From positions 1,277,501 through 1,341,500 of the forward strand of contig NZ_PYSY02000002.1 of assembly GCF_003049685.1 (NCBI RefSeq): 64,000 bases of DNA, in the 5' to 3' direction. This document shows positions 41,416 through 51,901 of this stretch, piece after piece. The translations under genes were made by a program, and so were the position numbers. How positions within the stretch are numbered: position 1 is the stretch's first letter; the number at the start of each line of letters is the position of its first letter. This stretch comes from Brucella pituitosa. Lineage in GTDB: Bacteria; Pseudomonadota; Alphaproteobacteria; Rhizobiales; Rhizobiaceae. A model generated the notes under the pieces. The model was not told the DNA's origin, made no database searches, and was given only the letters and a program-made list of their open reading frames with translations.

Positions 41416-43610
41416 CCCGTGAGCGCGAGACGGTCGCCGCTTCGGAAAAGCACGAACCATCTACGGGATCGGGCAGCAAGCCACAGAAGCTTGCTGAGAC
41501 TTCGCTCGATTATCACGCGCTCAATGCGATGCTGAACCTCTATGATGACGAGGGGAAGATTCAGCTGCATCGCGATCGCCAGGCGGCGCAGCAATATTTC
41601 CTGCAGCACGTCAACCAGAATACGGTGTTCTTCCATAATCTGCGTGAGAAGCTCGATTATCTGGTCGATGAAGGCTATTACGAACAGGAAGTGCTGGATC
41701 AGTATTCCTTCAATTTTGTGCGCGATCTTTTCGATCATGCCTATGACAAGAAATTCCGCTTCCCGACCTTCCTCGGCGCGTTCAAATATTACACCAGCTA
41801 TACGCTGAAGACGTTTGACGGTAAGCGCTATCTCGAGCGCTACGAAGATCGCGTCTGCATGGTGGCGTTGGCGCTTGCGCGTGGCAATGAGCAGCACGCA
41901 CGCGAAATGGTCGATGAGATTATTTCGGGCCGTTATCAGCCAGCAACACCGACCTTCCTCAATGCAGGCAAAAAGCAGCGCGGCGAACTGGTCTCGTGCT
42001 TCCTGTTGCGCGTTGAAGACAATATGGAGTCGATTGGTCGCTCGATTAATTCGGCACTCCAGCTTTCAAAGCGTGGCGGCGGTGTGGCATTGAGCCTGAC
42101 CAATATTCGTGAATCCGGTGCGCCGATCAAGCAGATCCAGAACCAGTCTTCCGGCATCATTCCGGTGATGAAGCTTTTGGAGGATTCATTCTCCTACGCC
42201 AATCAGCTTGGTGCGCGTCAGGGCGCGGGCGCGGTTTATCTGCATGCCCATCACCCGGATATTATGCGCTTCCTCGATACAAAGCGCGAAAATGCAGACG
42301 AAAAAATCCGCATCAAGACGCTGTCGCTTGGCGTTGTGATCCCGGACATCACGTTTGAACTCGCCAAAAACGACGAGGACATGTACCTCTTCTCGCCTTA
42401 TGACGTCGAGCGCGTCTATGGCGTGCCGATGACCGAGATTTCGATCACTGAAAAATATCGCGAAATGGTGGATGACGGTCGTATCCGCAAAAAGAAAATC
42501 AACGCGCGTGATTTCTTCCAGGTGCTGGCGGAAATTCAGTTTGAATCCGGCTATCCTTACATCATGTTCGAAGACACGGTGAACCGCGCCAATCCGATTG
42601 ATGGCCGCATCACCATGAGCAATCTCTGCTCCGAAATTCTTCAGGTCAGCGAAGCCAGCATCTTCAATGATGATCTGTCTTATGAGCATCTCGGCAAGGA
42701 TATTTCCTGCAACCTCGGCTCGCTCAATATTGCAGCAGCCATGGATAGCCCAGATTTTGGCAAGACGATTGAAACCTCGATCCGTGCATTGACGGCTGTT
42801 GCAGACATGAGCCATATCGGCTCCGTCCCTTCGGTTGCCCGTGGCAATGACGAAAGCCATGCCATCGGTCTTGGCCAGATGAACCTGCACGGCTATCTCG
42901 CTCGCGAACGCATCTTCTACGGTTCGGAAGAGGGCGTCGATTTCACCAATATCTATTTCTACACGGTGGCCTATCACGCTGTCCGCGCTTCCAATCTGAT
43001 CGCTGTTGAACAAAAAAGCTCGTTCAAGGGCTTTGAGAAATCGAAATATGCGACAGGTGAATATTTCGACAAATATACCGATCAGGTCTGGGAGCCTGCG
43101 ACTGAGAAGGTGCGTCAGCTCTTTGAAGATGCCGGTATTGCAATCCCGACACAGGAAGACTGGCAGGAACTGAAAAAGGCCGTCATGGAAGGCGGACTTT
43201 ATAATCAGAACCTGCAGGCCGTGCCGCCAACAGGATCGATCTCCTATATCAACCACTCGACCTCTTCGATCCACCCGATTGTTTCCAAGATCGAAATTCG
43301 CAAAGAAGGCAAGATTGGCCGCGTTTATTACCCGGCTGCTTTCATGACGAATGATAATCTGGAATATTATCAGGATGCCTATGAGATCGGCGCAGAAAAG
43401 ATCATCGACACCTATGCAGCGGCAACGCAGCATGTCGATCAGGGTCTGTCGTTGACGCTGTTCTTCCGCGATACCGCGACGACACGCGATATCAACAAGG
43501 CGCAGATTTACGCGTGGAAGAAGGGCATCAAGACGATTTACTACATCCGCCTGCGCCAGATGGCGCTCGAAGGCACGCAGGTAGAAGGCTGCGTTTCCTG
43601 CGCCCTTTAG
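41391..43610 (+). CDS. nrdE: Class Ib ribonucleotide reductase alpha subunit NrdE
   Basis: Catalytic subunit reducing ribonucleoside diphosphates. The frame gives 739 residues, about 25 longer than E. coli NrdE. The conserved [18 protein letters not shown] segment begins near residue 40. No ATG or GTG occurs before it, so the TTG at 41391, after GGGATGGA, is the best start. Active-site segments include the ELVSCFLLR cysteine, SNLCSEI near residue 405, and CEGCVSC-like C-terminal cysteines seen as EGCVSCAL. It overlaps nrdI. Confidence 0.93.
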   Translation: MDTADTTLTRERETVAASEKHEPSTGSGSKPQKLAETSLDYHALNAMLNLYDDEGKIQLHRDRQAAQQYFLQHVNQNTVFFHNLREKLDYLVDEGYYEQEVLDQYSFNFVRDLFDHAYDKKFRFPTFLGAFKYYTSYTLKTFDGKRYLERYEDRVCMVALALARGNEQHAREMVDEIISGRYQPATPTFLNAGKKQRGELVSCFLLRVEDNMESIGRSINSALQLSKRGGGVALSLTNIRESGAPIKQIQNQSSGIIPVMKLLEDSFSYANQLGARQGAGAVYLHAHHPDIMRFLDTKRENADEKIRIKTLSLGVVIPDITFELAKNDEDMYLFSPYDVERVYGVPMTEISITEKYREMVDDGRIRKKKINARDFFQVLAEIQFESGYPYIMFEDTVNRANPIDGRITMSNLCSEILQVSEASIFNDDLSYEHLGKDISCNLGSLNIAAAMDSPDFGKTIETSIRALTAVADMSHIGSVPSVARGNDESHAIGLGQMNLHGYLARERIFYGSEEGVDFTNIYFYTVAYHAVRASNLIAVEQKSSFKGFEKSKYATGEYFDKYTDQVWEPATEKVRQLFEDAGIAIPTQEDWQELKKAVMEGGLYNQNLQAVPPTGSISYINHSTSSIHPIVSKIEIRKEGKIGRVYYPAAFMTNDNLEYYQDAYEIGAEKIIDTYAAATQHVDQGLSLTLFFRDTATTRDINKAQIYAWKKGIKTIYYIRLRQMALEGTQVEGCVSCAL

Positions 43611-43649
43611 GATCCCGGATATTCAGACTCCGGCGGCCTGTAAATGGCG

Positions 43650-43712
43650 TTGTTCTGCGAGCCGGTGCTCACGTACTTTATGTACGCTGCGCTCCGGTTC
43701 TCGAACCCCACC
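43650..43712 (+). repeat. Large imperfect hairpin between nrdE and nrdF
   Basis: The arm 43658-43676 (CGAGCCGGTGCTCACGTAC) pairs imperfectly with 43682-43703 (ending GCTCCGGTTCTCG) across a TTTAT loop. It fills much of the 158-base gap in an otherwise tight operon. I believe similar sequences recur in related genomes, but this is recollection only. Confidence 0.5.
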
Positions 43713-43762
43713 ATTTTCGGCACGCCTTAGCCAGAATCTCACGCCGATCCCAATCAAGGTAG

Positions 43763-44758
<996 letters not shown>

Positions 44759-44762
44759 GCTA

Positions 44763-44794
44763 AAAAAGCGCGCTGTAAAAACAGCGCGCTTTTT
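44763..44794. terminator. Terminator after nrdF
   Basis: AAAAAGCGCGCTGT and ACAGCGCGCTTTTT are perfect 14-bp arms around an AAAA loop. The symmetry allows use in both directions, serving also the convergent binding-protein gene. Confidence 0.93.
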
Positions 44795-44814
44795 GTTTCG
44801 TTCTTATGGTTGGT

Positions 44815-45651
44815 TTAGCTCTTTGGGCTCAGATCAATCGAGAACCATTTTTCAGACATTTTCGAGAGTGTCCCATCGGCCTGCATCTCGCCAAGTGCCT
44901 TATTGAGCTTGGCTTTGAGTTCCGGCTCATCCTTGCGCAGACCAATACAAACATTCGTCGCCTGAATGCCGCCGACCAAAAGCGGGCCGGTGATCTTGAG
45001 CGCGCCATTGCTTTTCTCTGCACGATCCCGTGCAAAGACGACATTGTCATATTGACCGTCGAGGCGACCGGATTGCAGATCGAGTTTGACCTGCTCGGAG
45101 CCTTTGTAAGAACGGATCTGAGCGGCATCGCCAAAATTCTGCTCAACAAATTGCAGCTGGCTGGTTGAAAGCGATGCACCGAGCGTCAAGCCTTTTACAG
45201 CTTCCTTGATGTCGGCGATGGCCTTTTTGCCTTCTTCGGTATCGGTGTTGAGGCTCTCTCCCGTATGCGGAAGGTTGGCCAAGGGACCTTCAGCGGGCAC
45301 GAGGAATGTATTGGGCGTGATCACATAAGGATCGGAGAAGTCGATGACCTTACGGCGCTCTGGATTAGGGCCCATTGTCAGGACCACATCGAATTTGCCA
45401 GCAAGAAGCGATGGGATCTGACCATCCCAGTCCTGCGCAACAATATTGCATTCCAGCTCGGCGCGCTTGCAGACTTCCTTGATGACATCAAGATCAAGCC
45501 CCTGAAGTTCACCGCCGGGCGTGGTCAGATTGAAGGGCGGAAAAGCACCTTCAACGCCAACAGTTACGGATTTCCATTCCTTGGCGAGAACGCTGCCGCT
45601 GTAAAGAACGGACAAAGTGCAAAGGCTGATAGCTGCTATTTTCTTGATCAT
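44815..45651 (-). CDS. Polar amino-acid binding protein, orphan paralogue
   Basis: Family 3 periplasmic binding protein of 278 residues with a signal peptide ending near SVLA (residue 23-24). The mature part has GVEGAFPPFNLTTPGGE, AQDWDGQIPSLLAGKFD and PERRKVIDFSDPY. The ATG at 45651 follows GAGGGAACT. No permease adjoins it; it resembles the product of 53488-54351, including a LPHTGESL insertion shared by both, so it may feed the same importer. A 14-bp site matching the IclR operator lies 210 bases upstream. Confidence 0.9.
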   Translation of the reverse strand: MIKKIAAISLCTLSVLYSGSVLAKEWKSVTVGVEGAFPPFNLTTPGGELQGLDLDVIKEVCKRAELECNIVAQDWDGQIPSLLAGKFDVVLTMGPNPERRKVIDFSDPYVITPNTFLVPAEGPLANLPHTGESLNTDTEEGKKAIADIKEAVKGLTLGASLSTSQLQFVEQNFGDAAQIRSYKGSEQVKLDLQSGRLDGQYDNVVFARDRAEKSNGALKITGPLLVGGIQATNVCIGLRKDEPELKAKLNKALGEMQADGTLSKMSEKWFSIDLSPKS

Positions 45652-45674
45652 AGTTCCCTCGTTCCTGGAGTGGT

Positions 45675-45781
45675 TCCCGCTAAAGTTGGAACCGTGTCTC
45701 ACTATTTGTTTTTACGCATCATCCCACGCAAAACCGCTCCGCAGTTTTGGCTCAAATGCTTAATCGATATTGGGATGCGTT
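45675..45781. repeat. Dispersed repeat in the leader of the orphan binding protein
   Basis: TTTTTACGCATCATCCCACG, ACCGCTCCGCAGTTTTGGCT and AAATGCT follow the same order as the second half of the repeat at 34962-35062. It lies between the binding-protein gene and the operator at 45862. Confidence 0.5.
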
Positions 45782-45861
45782 CTTCTTCTGAGAACCATTT
45801 TTCGCACCCATCTCATCTATGAGTGTGGACCCGCTGTCGGGGGATGAAAAGCAGAATAGTG

Positions 45862-45875
45862 TTCACATATATGAA
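45862..45875. promoter_or_regulatory. Putative IclR operator upstream of the orphan binding protein
   Basis: TTCACATATATGAA is the exact reverse complement of TTCATATATGTGAA at 48437-48450, which overlaps the iclR start. The shared near-palindrome in a gap that only serves the binding-protein gene suggests common control. The rest of 45652-45981 shows the repeat and nothing else recognisable. Confidence 0.65.
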
Positions 45876-45981
45876 TTTAATTCTGATTTTCCGAGCAGAA
45901 TGATGTTGCAAGGCAGTGCAGAAACACCCGGCCCGAATCCCGAACCAGGTGCAATGTTGTGATAAGAAAAATATAATCTTA

Positions 45982-46878
45982 TCAGCTGTTTAGCGTTGCA
46001 TAACGCGCTATGTCCGCATGAGTTGCGAACCAGATATCCTTGTGTTGACGAATGTGGCCAATCAGCTCTTTGAGTATCCAGATGCGGGAGCGGTGACCGA
46101 TAATGTCAGGGTGCATGGTCAGCTGGAAAATTCCGCCTTCTTCATAGGCCGCATCAAACTCGCGGATGAAGATCTGCAGAATATCGTGTGGCGCAATTTG
46201 CGGACGCAGGCCACCCCAACGATCCATCACCAGATAAGCGGCATCGTCGCGAATCCATTCGACAGGCAGCTCGGTTACGCCGCAGGGTTCGCCGTTCAGC
46301 AGAAGCTCGTAGCAGTCGACATCGGCCATAAGAGATGAGTCATAAATCAGGCCCATCTCGGCTGTGATTTGCAGCGTGTTGTCGCTGAAGTCCCAAGATG
46401 GTGTCCGGATGCCGACAGGCCGCACGCCGGTAATCTTTTCCAGCGCATCGGCGGAGCGGTGCTGTAGATCGCGCTCGGTATCGCCATCAAGCAAAGTATT
46501 CCGCTCATGAATCCAGCCGTGGAGCGCAATCTCGTGTCCTTCACCGATCAGGGCGCGCTGTTCTTCGGGATAATGGATCGCCGAAACTGCTGGCACAAAG
46601 AATGTAGCGGGGATGCTGTTTTTACGCAGCAATTCACGAACCCGTGGAATGCCTTGTCTTGGTCCGAACTGGCCTTGCGAAAGGGCCGAGATAGAGCGGC
46701 CGCCGTCCCGCAGTTCGAATGTGTCATGGTCGGAATCAAACGACAGGCCAACCGCACATTTGGCACCTTCAGGCCAGGCAGATGGCTTCAGGCTGCGTCC
46801 GGCACGCGCACGGTTCATGATCGTTTGCAGCCGTTCTTCCGGCCATGTCCATGTTGGAACGGGTGTTTCGGTTGTCAT
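45982..46878 (-). CDS. Polysaccharide-deacetylase-fold hydrolase
   Basis: Metal-dependent hydrolase of the NodB/CE4 fold, 298 residues. The metal-site SFDSDHDT lies near residues 43-50, HGWIHERN near 122-129 and GIRTPSWDFS near 160-169; this pattern fits the PuuE or cyclic-imide hydrolase branch as well as chitin deacetylases. No signal peptide is seen, so it acts in the cytoplasm, probably on a small amide or imide. The ATG at 46878 overlaps the dehydrogenase gene by 4 bases. Confidence 0.82.
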   Translation of the reverse strand: MTTETPVPTWTWPEERLQTIMNRARAGRSLKPSAWPEGAKCAVGLSFDSDHDTFELRDGGRSISALSQGQFGPRQGIPRVRELLRKNSIPATFFVPAVSAIHYPEEQRALIGEGHEIALHGWIHERNTLLDGDTERDLQHRSADALEKITGVRPVGIRTPSWDFSDNTLQITAEMGLIYDSSLMADVDCYELLLNGEPCGVTELPVEWIRDDAAYLVMDRWGGLRPQIAPHDILQIFIREFDAAYEEGGIFQLTMHPDIIGHRSRIWILKELIGHIRQHKDIWFATHADIARYATLNS

Positions 46879-47648
46879 GTTGTTGGCCCTCCACTGACCG
46901 ACAAGGTCTGGCCGGTGATCCAGCTCGCGTAAGGGGACGCGAGGAACAGCACGGCATTCGAGATATCTTCCGGCAATCCGATCCGGCGCAGTGGAATTTC
47001 GTTGAGCATGGCGGCTTGGCCGTCTTCTCCATAGGACGCCCACTGACGCTCATAATCGGGGCTCGTGCGCAGAAAGCCCGGCGCCACAGCATTCACATTG
47101 ATGCCGAATGGGCCGAGCTCATGACCAAGCTGACGGGCGAGGCTGATGAGCGCTGCCTTGGCGCTGGCATAGGCCTGAATTCCGGTGAGGCTTACGCCCA
47201 GACCGGCACCGCTGGAAATGAAGACCATCTTGCCTGTACCACGGCTTTTCATGGCCGGAACGATGGCGCGCGCAACGAGAAATGCACCGCGCACATTGAT
47301 GTCGTAGATGCGATCCCAATCTGCAGCGGGCACGTCTTCAAGTGGGCGCTTTTTCTGACCCAGAACACCACCAGCCACGTGGACGAATACATCGAAACCG
47401 CCTTCGGTCTCGGCTTCTGTGGCCAGTTCCGCAATTGCTGTCTCATCCGTTACATCAAGATGAACCGCGCGGATCGACCCGCCGCGTGCAGGACGCGCTT
47501 CGCTCACAAGGCTTGCCAGTTCGTCATCAAGAACATCGGTTGCCGTCACATGTGCGCCATCGGCAGCAAATGCTTCGCATATTGCCCGTCCAATTCCCCT
47601 TGCGGCCCCAGTGACCAGGACTCTTTTTTCTTTGAAATGAATATCCAT
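46875..47648 (-). CDS. Short-chain dehydrogenase, IclR cluster (minus strand)
   Basis: Classical SDR of 257 residues: TGAARGIGRA (about 13-22) for NAD(P), HVAGGVLG in place of the usual NNAG, SSGAGLGVS with the catalytic serine and YASAKAALIS with Tyr and Lys. The C-terminal SGGPTT is typical. It lies 1 base downstream of iclR and overlaps the deacetylase-fold gene, forming iclR-SDR-hydrolase. A second SDR is encoded divergently at 48522. Confidence 0.9.
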   Translation of the reverse strand: MDIHFKEKRVLVTGAARGIGRAICEAFAADGAHVTATDVLDDELASLVSEARPARGGSIRAVHLDVTDETAIAELATEAETEGGFDVFVHVAGGVLGQKKRPLEDVPAADWDRIYDINVRGAFLVARAIVPAMKSRGTGKMVFISSGAGLGVSLTGIQAYASAKAALISLARQLGHELGPFGINVNAVAPGFLRTSPDYERQWASYGEDGQAAMLNEIPLRRIGLPEDISNAVLFLASPYASWITGQTLSVSGGPTT

Positions 47649-47649
47649 T

Positions 47650-48441
47650 TTACTGCTTGTCTGTTGTGGATGGTTTGTGTCCGAGGCGCGCGCTCAATTC
47701 GGCGGCATGTTTGACCACCGCGTCGATCATGCGCTGACGGCAGGCGGTAAAGCGCGATGAAATCGTCGCCATATTGAGCGTGGCAATGACTTCACCACTG
47801 GCGTCAAAGACTGGTGCGGCGACGCCTGAGCCGCCGATGACCGCCTCTTCGTCGCAAACCGCGTAACCGTTTTCGCGAGCCGCATCGATGATACGGCGGA
47901 TTTGCACGCGATCGATCACGGTCTTGTCGGTGAGCGGTATGATGCGTTCTTTGGCGAGATAGCTTGCTGTCTTTTCGGGCTGCCAATGCGCGAGAAGGAT
48001 GCGGCCCATCGCAGTGCAGTAAGCGGGGTCCGAGCCTGTGAGGTCAGAATCGAAGCGCACCACCTGATGGCTCGCACTCTTGGCTAGAAGCTTGACGCGG
48101 CCATCCTTACGGCGCGCGCCGAGAAACACGGTTTCCCCTTCACTGTCGCGCATGGCATCCATAATCGGCTGAGCGGTGGCAATCAGATAGGCGTCGCTAC
48201 CGCTGCACCAGCCAGGGCCGTTCCTGAAAGTCTCGTGGATTTTATAGGATTCTGTGTCGTCGCGAACGACATAGGCACGGGCTACCAATGTGGCGAGCAG
48301 ATTGAAGGTGCTGCTCTTGGGATAACCCAGCTCCGCAACGATTGCCTTCAGCGTTACCGGTTTATGGGCGCGGGCAAGGAACTCGAGGATTTCGAGAACC
48401 CGAACTGCGGATTTCACTTCGCCGTTATTTTCAATGTTCAT
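47650..48441 (-). CDS. IclR-family regulator of the catabolic cluster
   Basis: A 263-residue regulator with N-terminal winged helix (about 10-70, VKSAVRVLEILEFLARAHKP onwards) and C-terminal effector domain with VIGGSGVAAPVFDASGEVIA near 205-225. The start at 48441 lies within the palindrome GTTCATATATGTGAAC at 48436-48451, so bound protein could block its own transcription and that of the divergent SDR. The effector is probably the imported substrate or a degradation product. Confidence 0.9.
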   Translation of the reverse strand: MNIENNGEVKSAVRVLEILEFLARAHKPVTLKAIVAELGYPKSSTFNLLATLVARAYVVRDDTESYKIHETFRNGPGWCSGSDAYLIATAQPIMDAMRDSEGETVFLGARRKDGRVKLLAKSASHQVVRFDSDLTGSDPAYCTAMGRILLAHWQPEKTASYLAKERIIPLTDKTVIDRVQIRRIIDAARENGYAVCDEEAVIGGSGVAAPVFDASGEVIATLNMATISSRFTACRQRMIDAVVKHAAELSARLGHKPSTTDKQ

Positions 48442-48451
48442 ATATGTGAAC
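48436..48451. promoter_or_regulatory. Putative IclR operator overlapping the iclR start
   Basis: GTTCATATATGTGAAC has perfect GTTCA/TGAAC arms with a near-symmetric AT centre. It includes the iclR ATG and lies 71 bases before the divergent SDR gene. Its inner 14 bases recur at 45862-45875. Confidence 0.65.
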
Positions 48452-48521
48452 CAAATTCCTGTTGTGGAATAATGTGACAGACATACCATCACATGGCAAC
48501 ACAAAAGGAGCACGTTTTGAA

Positions 48522-49271
48522 ATGAATACAGAAAACAAGGTTGCCATCGTCACGGGGGGCGCGCGTGGCATCGGAAAGGCTTGTGCTCTTGACCTGGCGC
48601 GTGCCGGTTATCACGTCACACTGGTCGATTTGCTGGAAGCGGAACTGGCGGATACGGCTGCCGAAATCGAAAGCCTTGGTGTGCGTGCGCTGCGATGTGT
48701 TGCGGATGTCTCAAGTCATAAGCGGGCAGGCGAAGTTGTCGCCGAAACTGTAGATGCGTTCGGTCGCGTCGATTTCCTTCTCAACAATGCGGGGCGTTCC
48801 GCACCTGTCGGCATTCTTGATATTTCGGAAGACGAGTTCGATCGGGCTATCGCGATCAATCTGAAAAGCTGCTTCAACTATATTCAGCATACTGCACCAC
48901 ATATGCTGAAACAGGGCGGTGGCCGAATTGTTTCGATGTCGTCGCTCAATGCCTATTCGGGCGGTGTGACGGCTGCAGTCAGCAAGTTCGCTTATGCGGC
49001 AGCAAAGGCCGGTATCCTTGGCATGACTCGTTCCCTTGCCAAGGAACTGGGACCAAACATTGCAGTGAATGCCATTTGCCCCGGCGTCATTCGTACCGAG
49101 ATCGATACGAATGTAACCGAACGTGCGGATGAGGTTATCAGGGGTATTGCGTTGGGACGACTTGGTTGTGCCGACGATGTTGCCCGTCTGGTGACTTTTC
49201 TGGCGACCTCCGAGCCTTGTTTCATCACGGGACAAGCATTCACGGTTGATGGCTTCCAGTTCAATGTTTGA
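48522..49271 (+). CDS. Short-chain dehydrogenase, IclR cluster (plus strand)
   Basis: FabG-like SDR of 249 residues with TGGARGIGKA near residue 10, FLLNNAGRS, MSSLNAYSGG and YAAAKAGILGMTRSLAKEL carrying the Tyr-x3-Lys pair. The start at 48522 follows AAAAGGAGCACG. It is the first plus-strand gene after iclR. Together with the minus-strand SDR it suggests two oxidations or a racemising oxidation-reduction pair on the substrate (inference). Confidence 0.9.
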   Translation: MNTENKVAIVTGGARGIGKACALDLARAGYHVTLVDLLEAELADTAAEIESLGVRALRCVADVSSHKRAGEVVAETVDAFGRVDFLLNNAGRSAPVGILDISEDEFDRAIAINLKSCFNYIQHTAPHMLKQGGGRIVSMSSLNAYSGGVTAAVSKFAYAAAKAGILGMTRSLAKELGPNIAVNAICPGVIRTEIDTNVTERADEVIRGIALGRLGCADDVARLVTFLATSEPCFITGQAFTVDGFQFNV

Positions 49272-49676
49272 ACTTTTGCGCGCGAGACATGGATGAAGCT
49301 GGGCTCGAAAGCGCTCACCCACCCATCGGAGGCTGTGCCGGTTCTCGCCGGGGCGGCCTCTGGCTGGGACCTGGCAGGAATCTGTCTGCGAGAGGTTTCC
49401 TGTCGGGATCTGCATAAATGCTTATCAATCCGGCAACTCTTGCTGGCCATAATGTCGATTTTGATGGGGCTTTTGAGCAATTTCACTTATATCGGTTGCC
49501 ACAAGTTTAGAGTACCTCTAGGTACAGCTCGGGAGGAGCGCTCTCTTCTGTGGCAGCAGTCAGATCGGATTGTTTCAGCCATAAAAGCCGATAAAAGCGG
49601 AAGCCAGAATGAAGGGCTTCTCTATTGTCCTTGATCTGCTTCTTCCATCCAAAATGTTAAAACCTGAGCCGAGAGC
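49272..49676. other. Intergenic region before the AbgB-like gene
   Basis: About 400 bases without a convincing gene; an open frame at 49293-49634 has no protein-like character. GTACC-TCTA-GGTAC at 49512-49525 is a 5-bp-arm inverted repeat. TTCACTTATATCGG at 49482-49495 matches 10 of 14 positions of the IclR-type site. A promoter for the 49677-54351 operon probably lies here. Confidence 0.4.
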
Positions 49677-51110
49677 GTGAACCTCAAGTTGAAGAACCAC
49701 CACGACATCTGGGATATTGTCGACGCGAAAAGCGCCGCCTATTTCGAACTGAGCGATACGGTTTGGGACAACCCGGAAACGAATTACGAAGAGTACAAGT
49801 CCAGCGACGCTCATGCAGCCATGTTGCAGGCGGAAGGTTTCCGCGTAGAGCGCGGCATTGCTGGTCTGCCGACCGCTGTGATGGGTGAGGCGGGCGACGA
49901 GGGTCCGGTCATCGCCATTCTGGGTGAGTTCGATGCGCTTCCGGGGTTGAGCCAGATTGCCGGTGTTACTGAGGAACAGGCGATTGAAGCGGGCGGTAAT
50001 GGCCACGGCTGCGGTCACAATCTGCTTGGTTCAGGCTCCTTGCTGGCAGCAAGTGCGGTTAAGGATTACCTTGCTGCCAATGGTATCAAGGGCCGTGTAC
50101 GTTATTATGGCTGTCCTGCTGAAGAAGGCGGGTCGGCCAAGGGCTTTATGGTACGCGAAGGTCTGTTCGACGACGTCGATATTGCGTTCTGCTGGCATCC
50201 GGCGCCTTTTGCGGGCGTAAACGATCCGGTTTCACTGGCCTGCAACGAAATCAATTTCAACTTCACGGGTCGCGCCGCCCACGCAGCTTCCGCTCCGCAT
50301 CTGGGACGCAGTGCGCTCGATGCCGTCGAGTTGATGAATGTTGGCGTCAACTATATGCGCGAGCATATGCCGTCTTCGGCGCGCATTCATTATGCTGTCA
50401 CTGATACAGGTGGTTTTGCCCCTAATGTCGTGCAGGCCAAAGCCAGCGTGCGCTATCTGATCCGCGCGCTCGATTTGCCGCAAATGCAGGTTCTGTTGGA
50501 GCGCGTTAAGAAGATCGCCGAAGGTGCAGCTCTGATGACCGAAACTTCGGTCAAGAGTGACATCGTCAGCGGCGACGCTAATCTTATTGGCAATCCAACG
50601 CTGGAACAGCTGATGCAGCGCGAGCTTGATCGCCTTGGTCCGCCGGTTTTTGATGAGCAGGACCGCAAAACTGCACAACAGTTTCAGGCAACTTTATCAA
50701 AAGAAGATATTTCCGATGCGTTCCGCCGTTTTGGTGTTGAACCAAAGGCAGAACTTGCGCTTTGCGAAGGCGTCTATGCGCCTTATAAGGGCGATAACTC
50801 ACTCGTCGGCTCGACGGATGTGGGAAGTGTAAGCTGGGTTGTTCCGACCGTGCAGATGCGTGGTGCAACCTGTGCAATTGGTACGCCGCTTCATTCATGG
50901 CAAATGGTGGCGCAGGGCAAATTGCCTGCGGCGCACAAAGGCATGGCGCATGCGGCAAAGGTTATGGGAAGTACGGCTATCGAACTGTTCCTCAATCCCG
51001 AACAGATCGAGAGAGCCAAAAAAGATCATGAGAAGAAGCTCGACGGCGCCGTTTTTGTGAATCCTATTCCCGATAATGTTCAACCTGCCTTACCTGTTTC
51101 TGATAAGTGA
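49677..51110 (+). CDS. M20 amidohydrolase, AbgB-like
   Basis: Zinc amidohydrolase of 477 residues, close to the length of p-aminobenzoyl-glutamate hydrolase subunit AbgB (about 480). Metal-site segments are ILGEFDALPGLSQ near 82-94, GNGHGCGHNLLG near 107-118 and YYGCPAEEGGSAKGFM near 143-158. DNSLVGSTDVGSVSWVVPT is also AbgB-like. The GTG at 49677 follows GAGCCGAGAGC. Cytoplasmic; it leads the transporter operon, so imported N-acyl amino acids or aroyl-glutamates are candidates. Confidence 0.87.
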   Translation: MNLKLKNHHDIWDIVDAKSAAYFELSDTVWDNPETNYEEYKSSDAHAAMLQAEGFRVERGIAGLPTAVMGEAGDEGPVIAILGEFDALPGLSQIAGVTEEQAIEAGGNGHGCGHNLLGSGSLLAASAVKDYLAANGIKGRVRYYGCPAEEGGSAKGFMVREGLFDDVDIAFCWHPAPFAGVNDPVSLACNEINFNFTGRAAHAASAPHLGRSALDAVELMNVGVNYMREHMPSSARIHYAVTDTGGFAPNVVQAKASVRYLIRALDLPQMQVLLERVKKIAEGAALMTETSVKSDIVSGDANLIGNPTLEQLMQRELDRLGPPVFDEQDRKTAQQFQATLSKEDISDAFRRFGVEPKAELALCEGVYAPYKGDNSLVGSTDVGSVSWVVPTVQMRGATCAIGTPLHSWQMVAQGKLPAAHKGMAHAAKVMGSTAIELFLNPEQIERAKKDHEKKLDGAVFVNPIPDNVQPALPVSDK

Positions 51111-51184
51111 AGCCGAGCCTAATAGAAATACCCGGAAAACAATATGACGTTCATTTCCTTATGCCCCACAAGGCCTGACGCATC

Positions 51185-51901
51185 ATGAAGGCGTTTCTTG
51201 ATATCTTAAGCTTCGGGCCTGACGGCTGGGGCCATGTGCTGATGATGGCCGCACTGGTGAGTGTATCACTCGCCGTTCTCGGTTTTCTTCTTGGTGCAAT
51301 CATCGGTGTTTTTGCGGCTTGGGCGAAGATTTCCGGCGGTCTTGCACTGCGCGGCATTGCCGACGGTTACACGACAATCATCCGTGGCATTCCGGATCTG
51401 CTGGTCATTTATCTGTTCTATTTCGGTGGCAGTGCTGCTGTGACCGCGATTGGCCGCATGTTCGGCGCACAGGGTTTTGTTGGTTTTCCGGCATTTCTAG
51501 CGGGTGTGCTGGCAATCGGTATTTCTTGCGGCGCACATCACACGGAAGTTTTCCGTGGTGCATTCCGTGCGGTTTCCAAGGGCGAGCTTGAAGCAGCTTC
51601 GGCTTGCGGTATGGGACAGGCGCTCAAGTTCCGCCGGATCATTGCTCCCCTGGCGCTGCGTCACGCTCTGCCGGGCCTTGGCAATGTCTGGCAGGTTGCG
51701 CTGAAGGAATCCGCGCTGATCTCCGTTGTCGGCGTCGTGGATATTCTGCGTCAGGCTCAGATTGGTGCCGGCTCGACCGGTCTGCCGTTCAATTTCTATC
51801 TCATTGCCGGTGCGTTGTATCTGCTGATTTCATCGGTCTCAGGCACCATCCTGCAAAGAGCTGAACGCCACTTCTCGCGTGGCGTCAGGAGGGCAAAATG
51901 A
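51185..51901 (+). CDS. Polar amino-acid ABC transporter permease (IclR cluster, first)
   Basis: HisQ/OccQ-type permease of 238 residues beginning MKAFLDILSFGPDGWGHVLM. The EAA loop is GELEAASACGMGQAL and IIRGIPDLLVIYLFYFGGSA is the conserved first inner segment. It overlaps the next permease gene by 4 bases (ATGA). Confidence 0.92.
   Translation: MKAFLDILSFGPDGWGHVLMMAALVSVSLAVLGFLLGAIIGVFAAWAKISGGLALRGIADGYTTIIRGIPDLLVIYLFYFGGSAAVTAIGRMFGAQGFVGFPAFLAGVLAIGISCGAHHTEVFRGAFRAVSKGELEAASACGMGQALKFRRIIAPLALRHALPGLGNVWQVALKESALISVVGVVDILRQAQIGAGSTGLPFNFYLIAGALYLLISSVSGTILQRAERHFSRGVRRAK

Noticed and set aside
42186..43433. Minus-strand frame of 415 codons opposite nrdE
   Set aside because: Shadow produced by GC-biased codon use in nrdE; no recognisable domain.
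49293..49634. Plus-strand frame of 113 codons in the gap before the AbgB-like gene
   Set aside because: No ribosome site, unlikely composition and no operon position; treated as noncoding.
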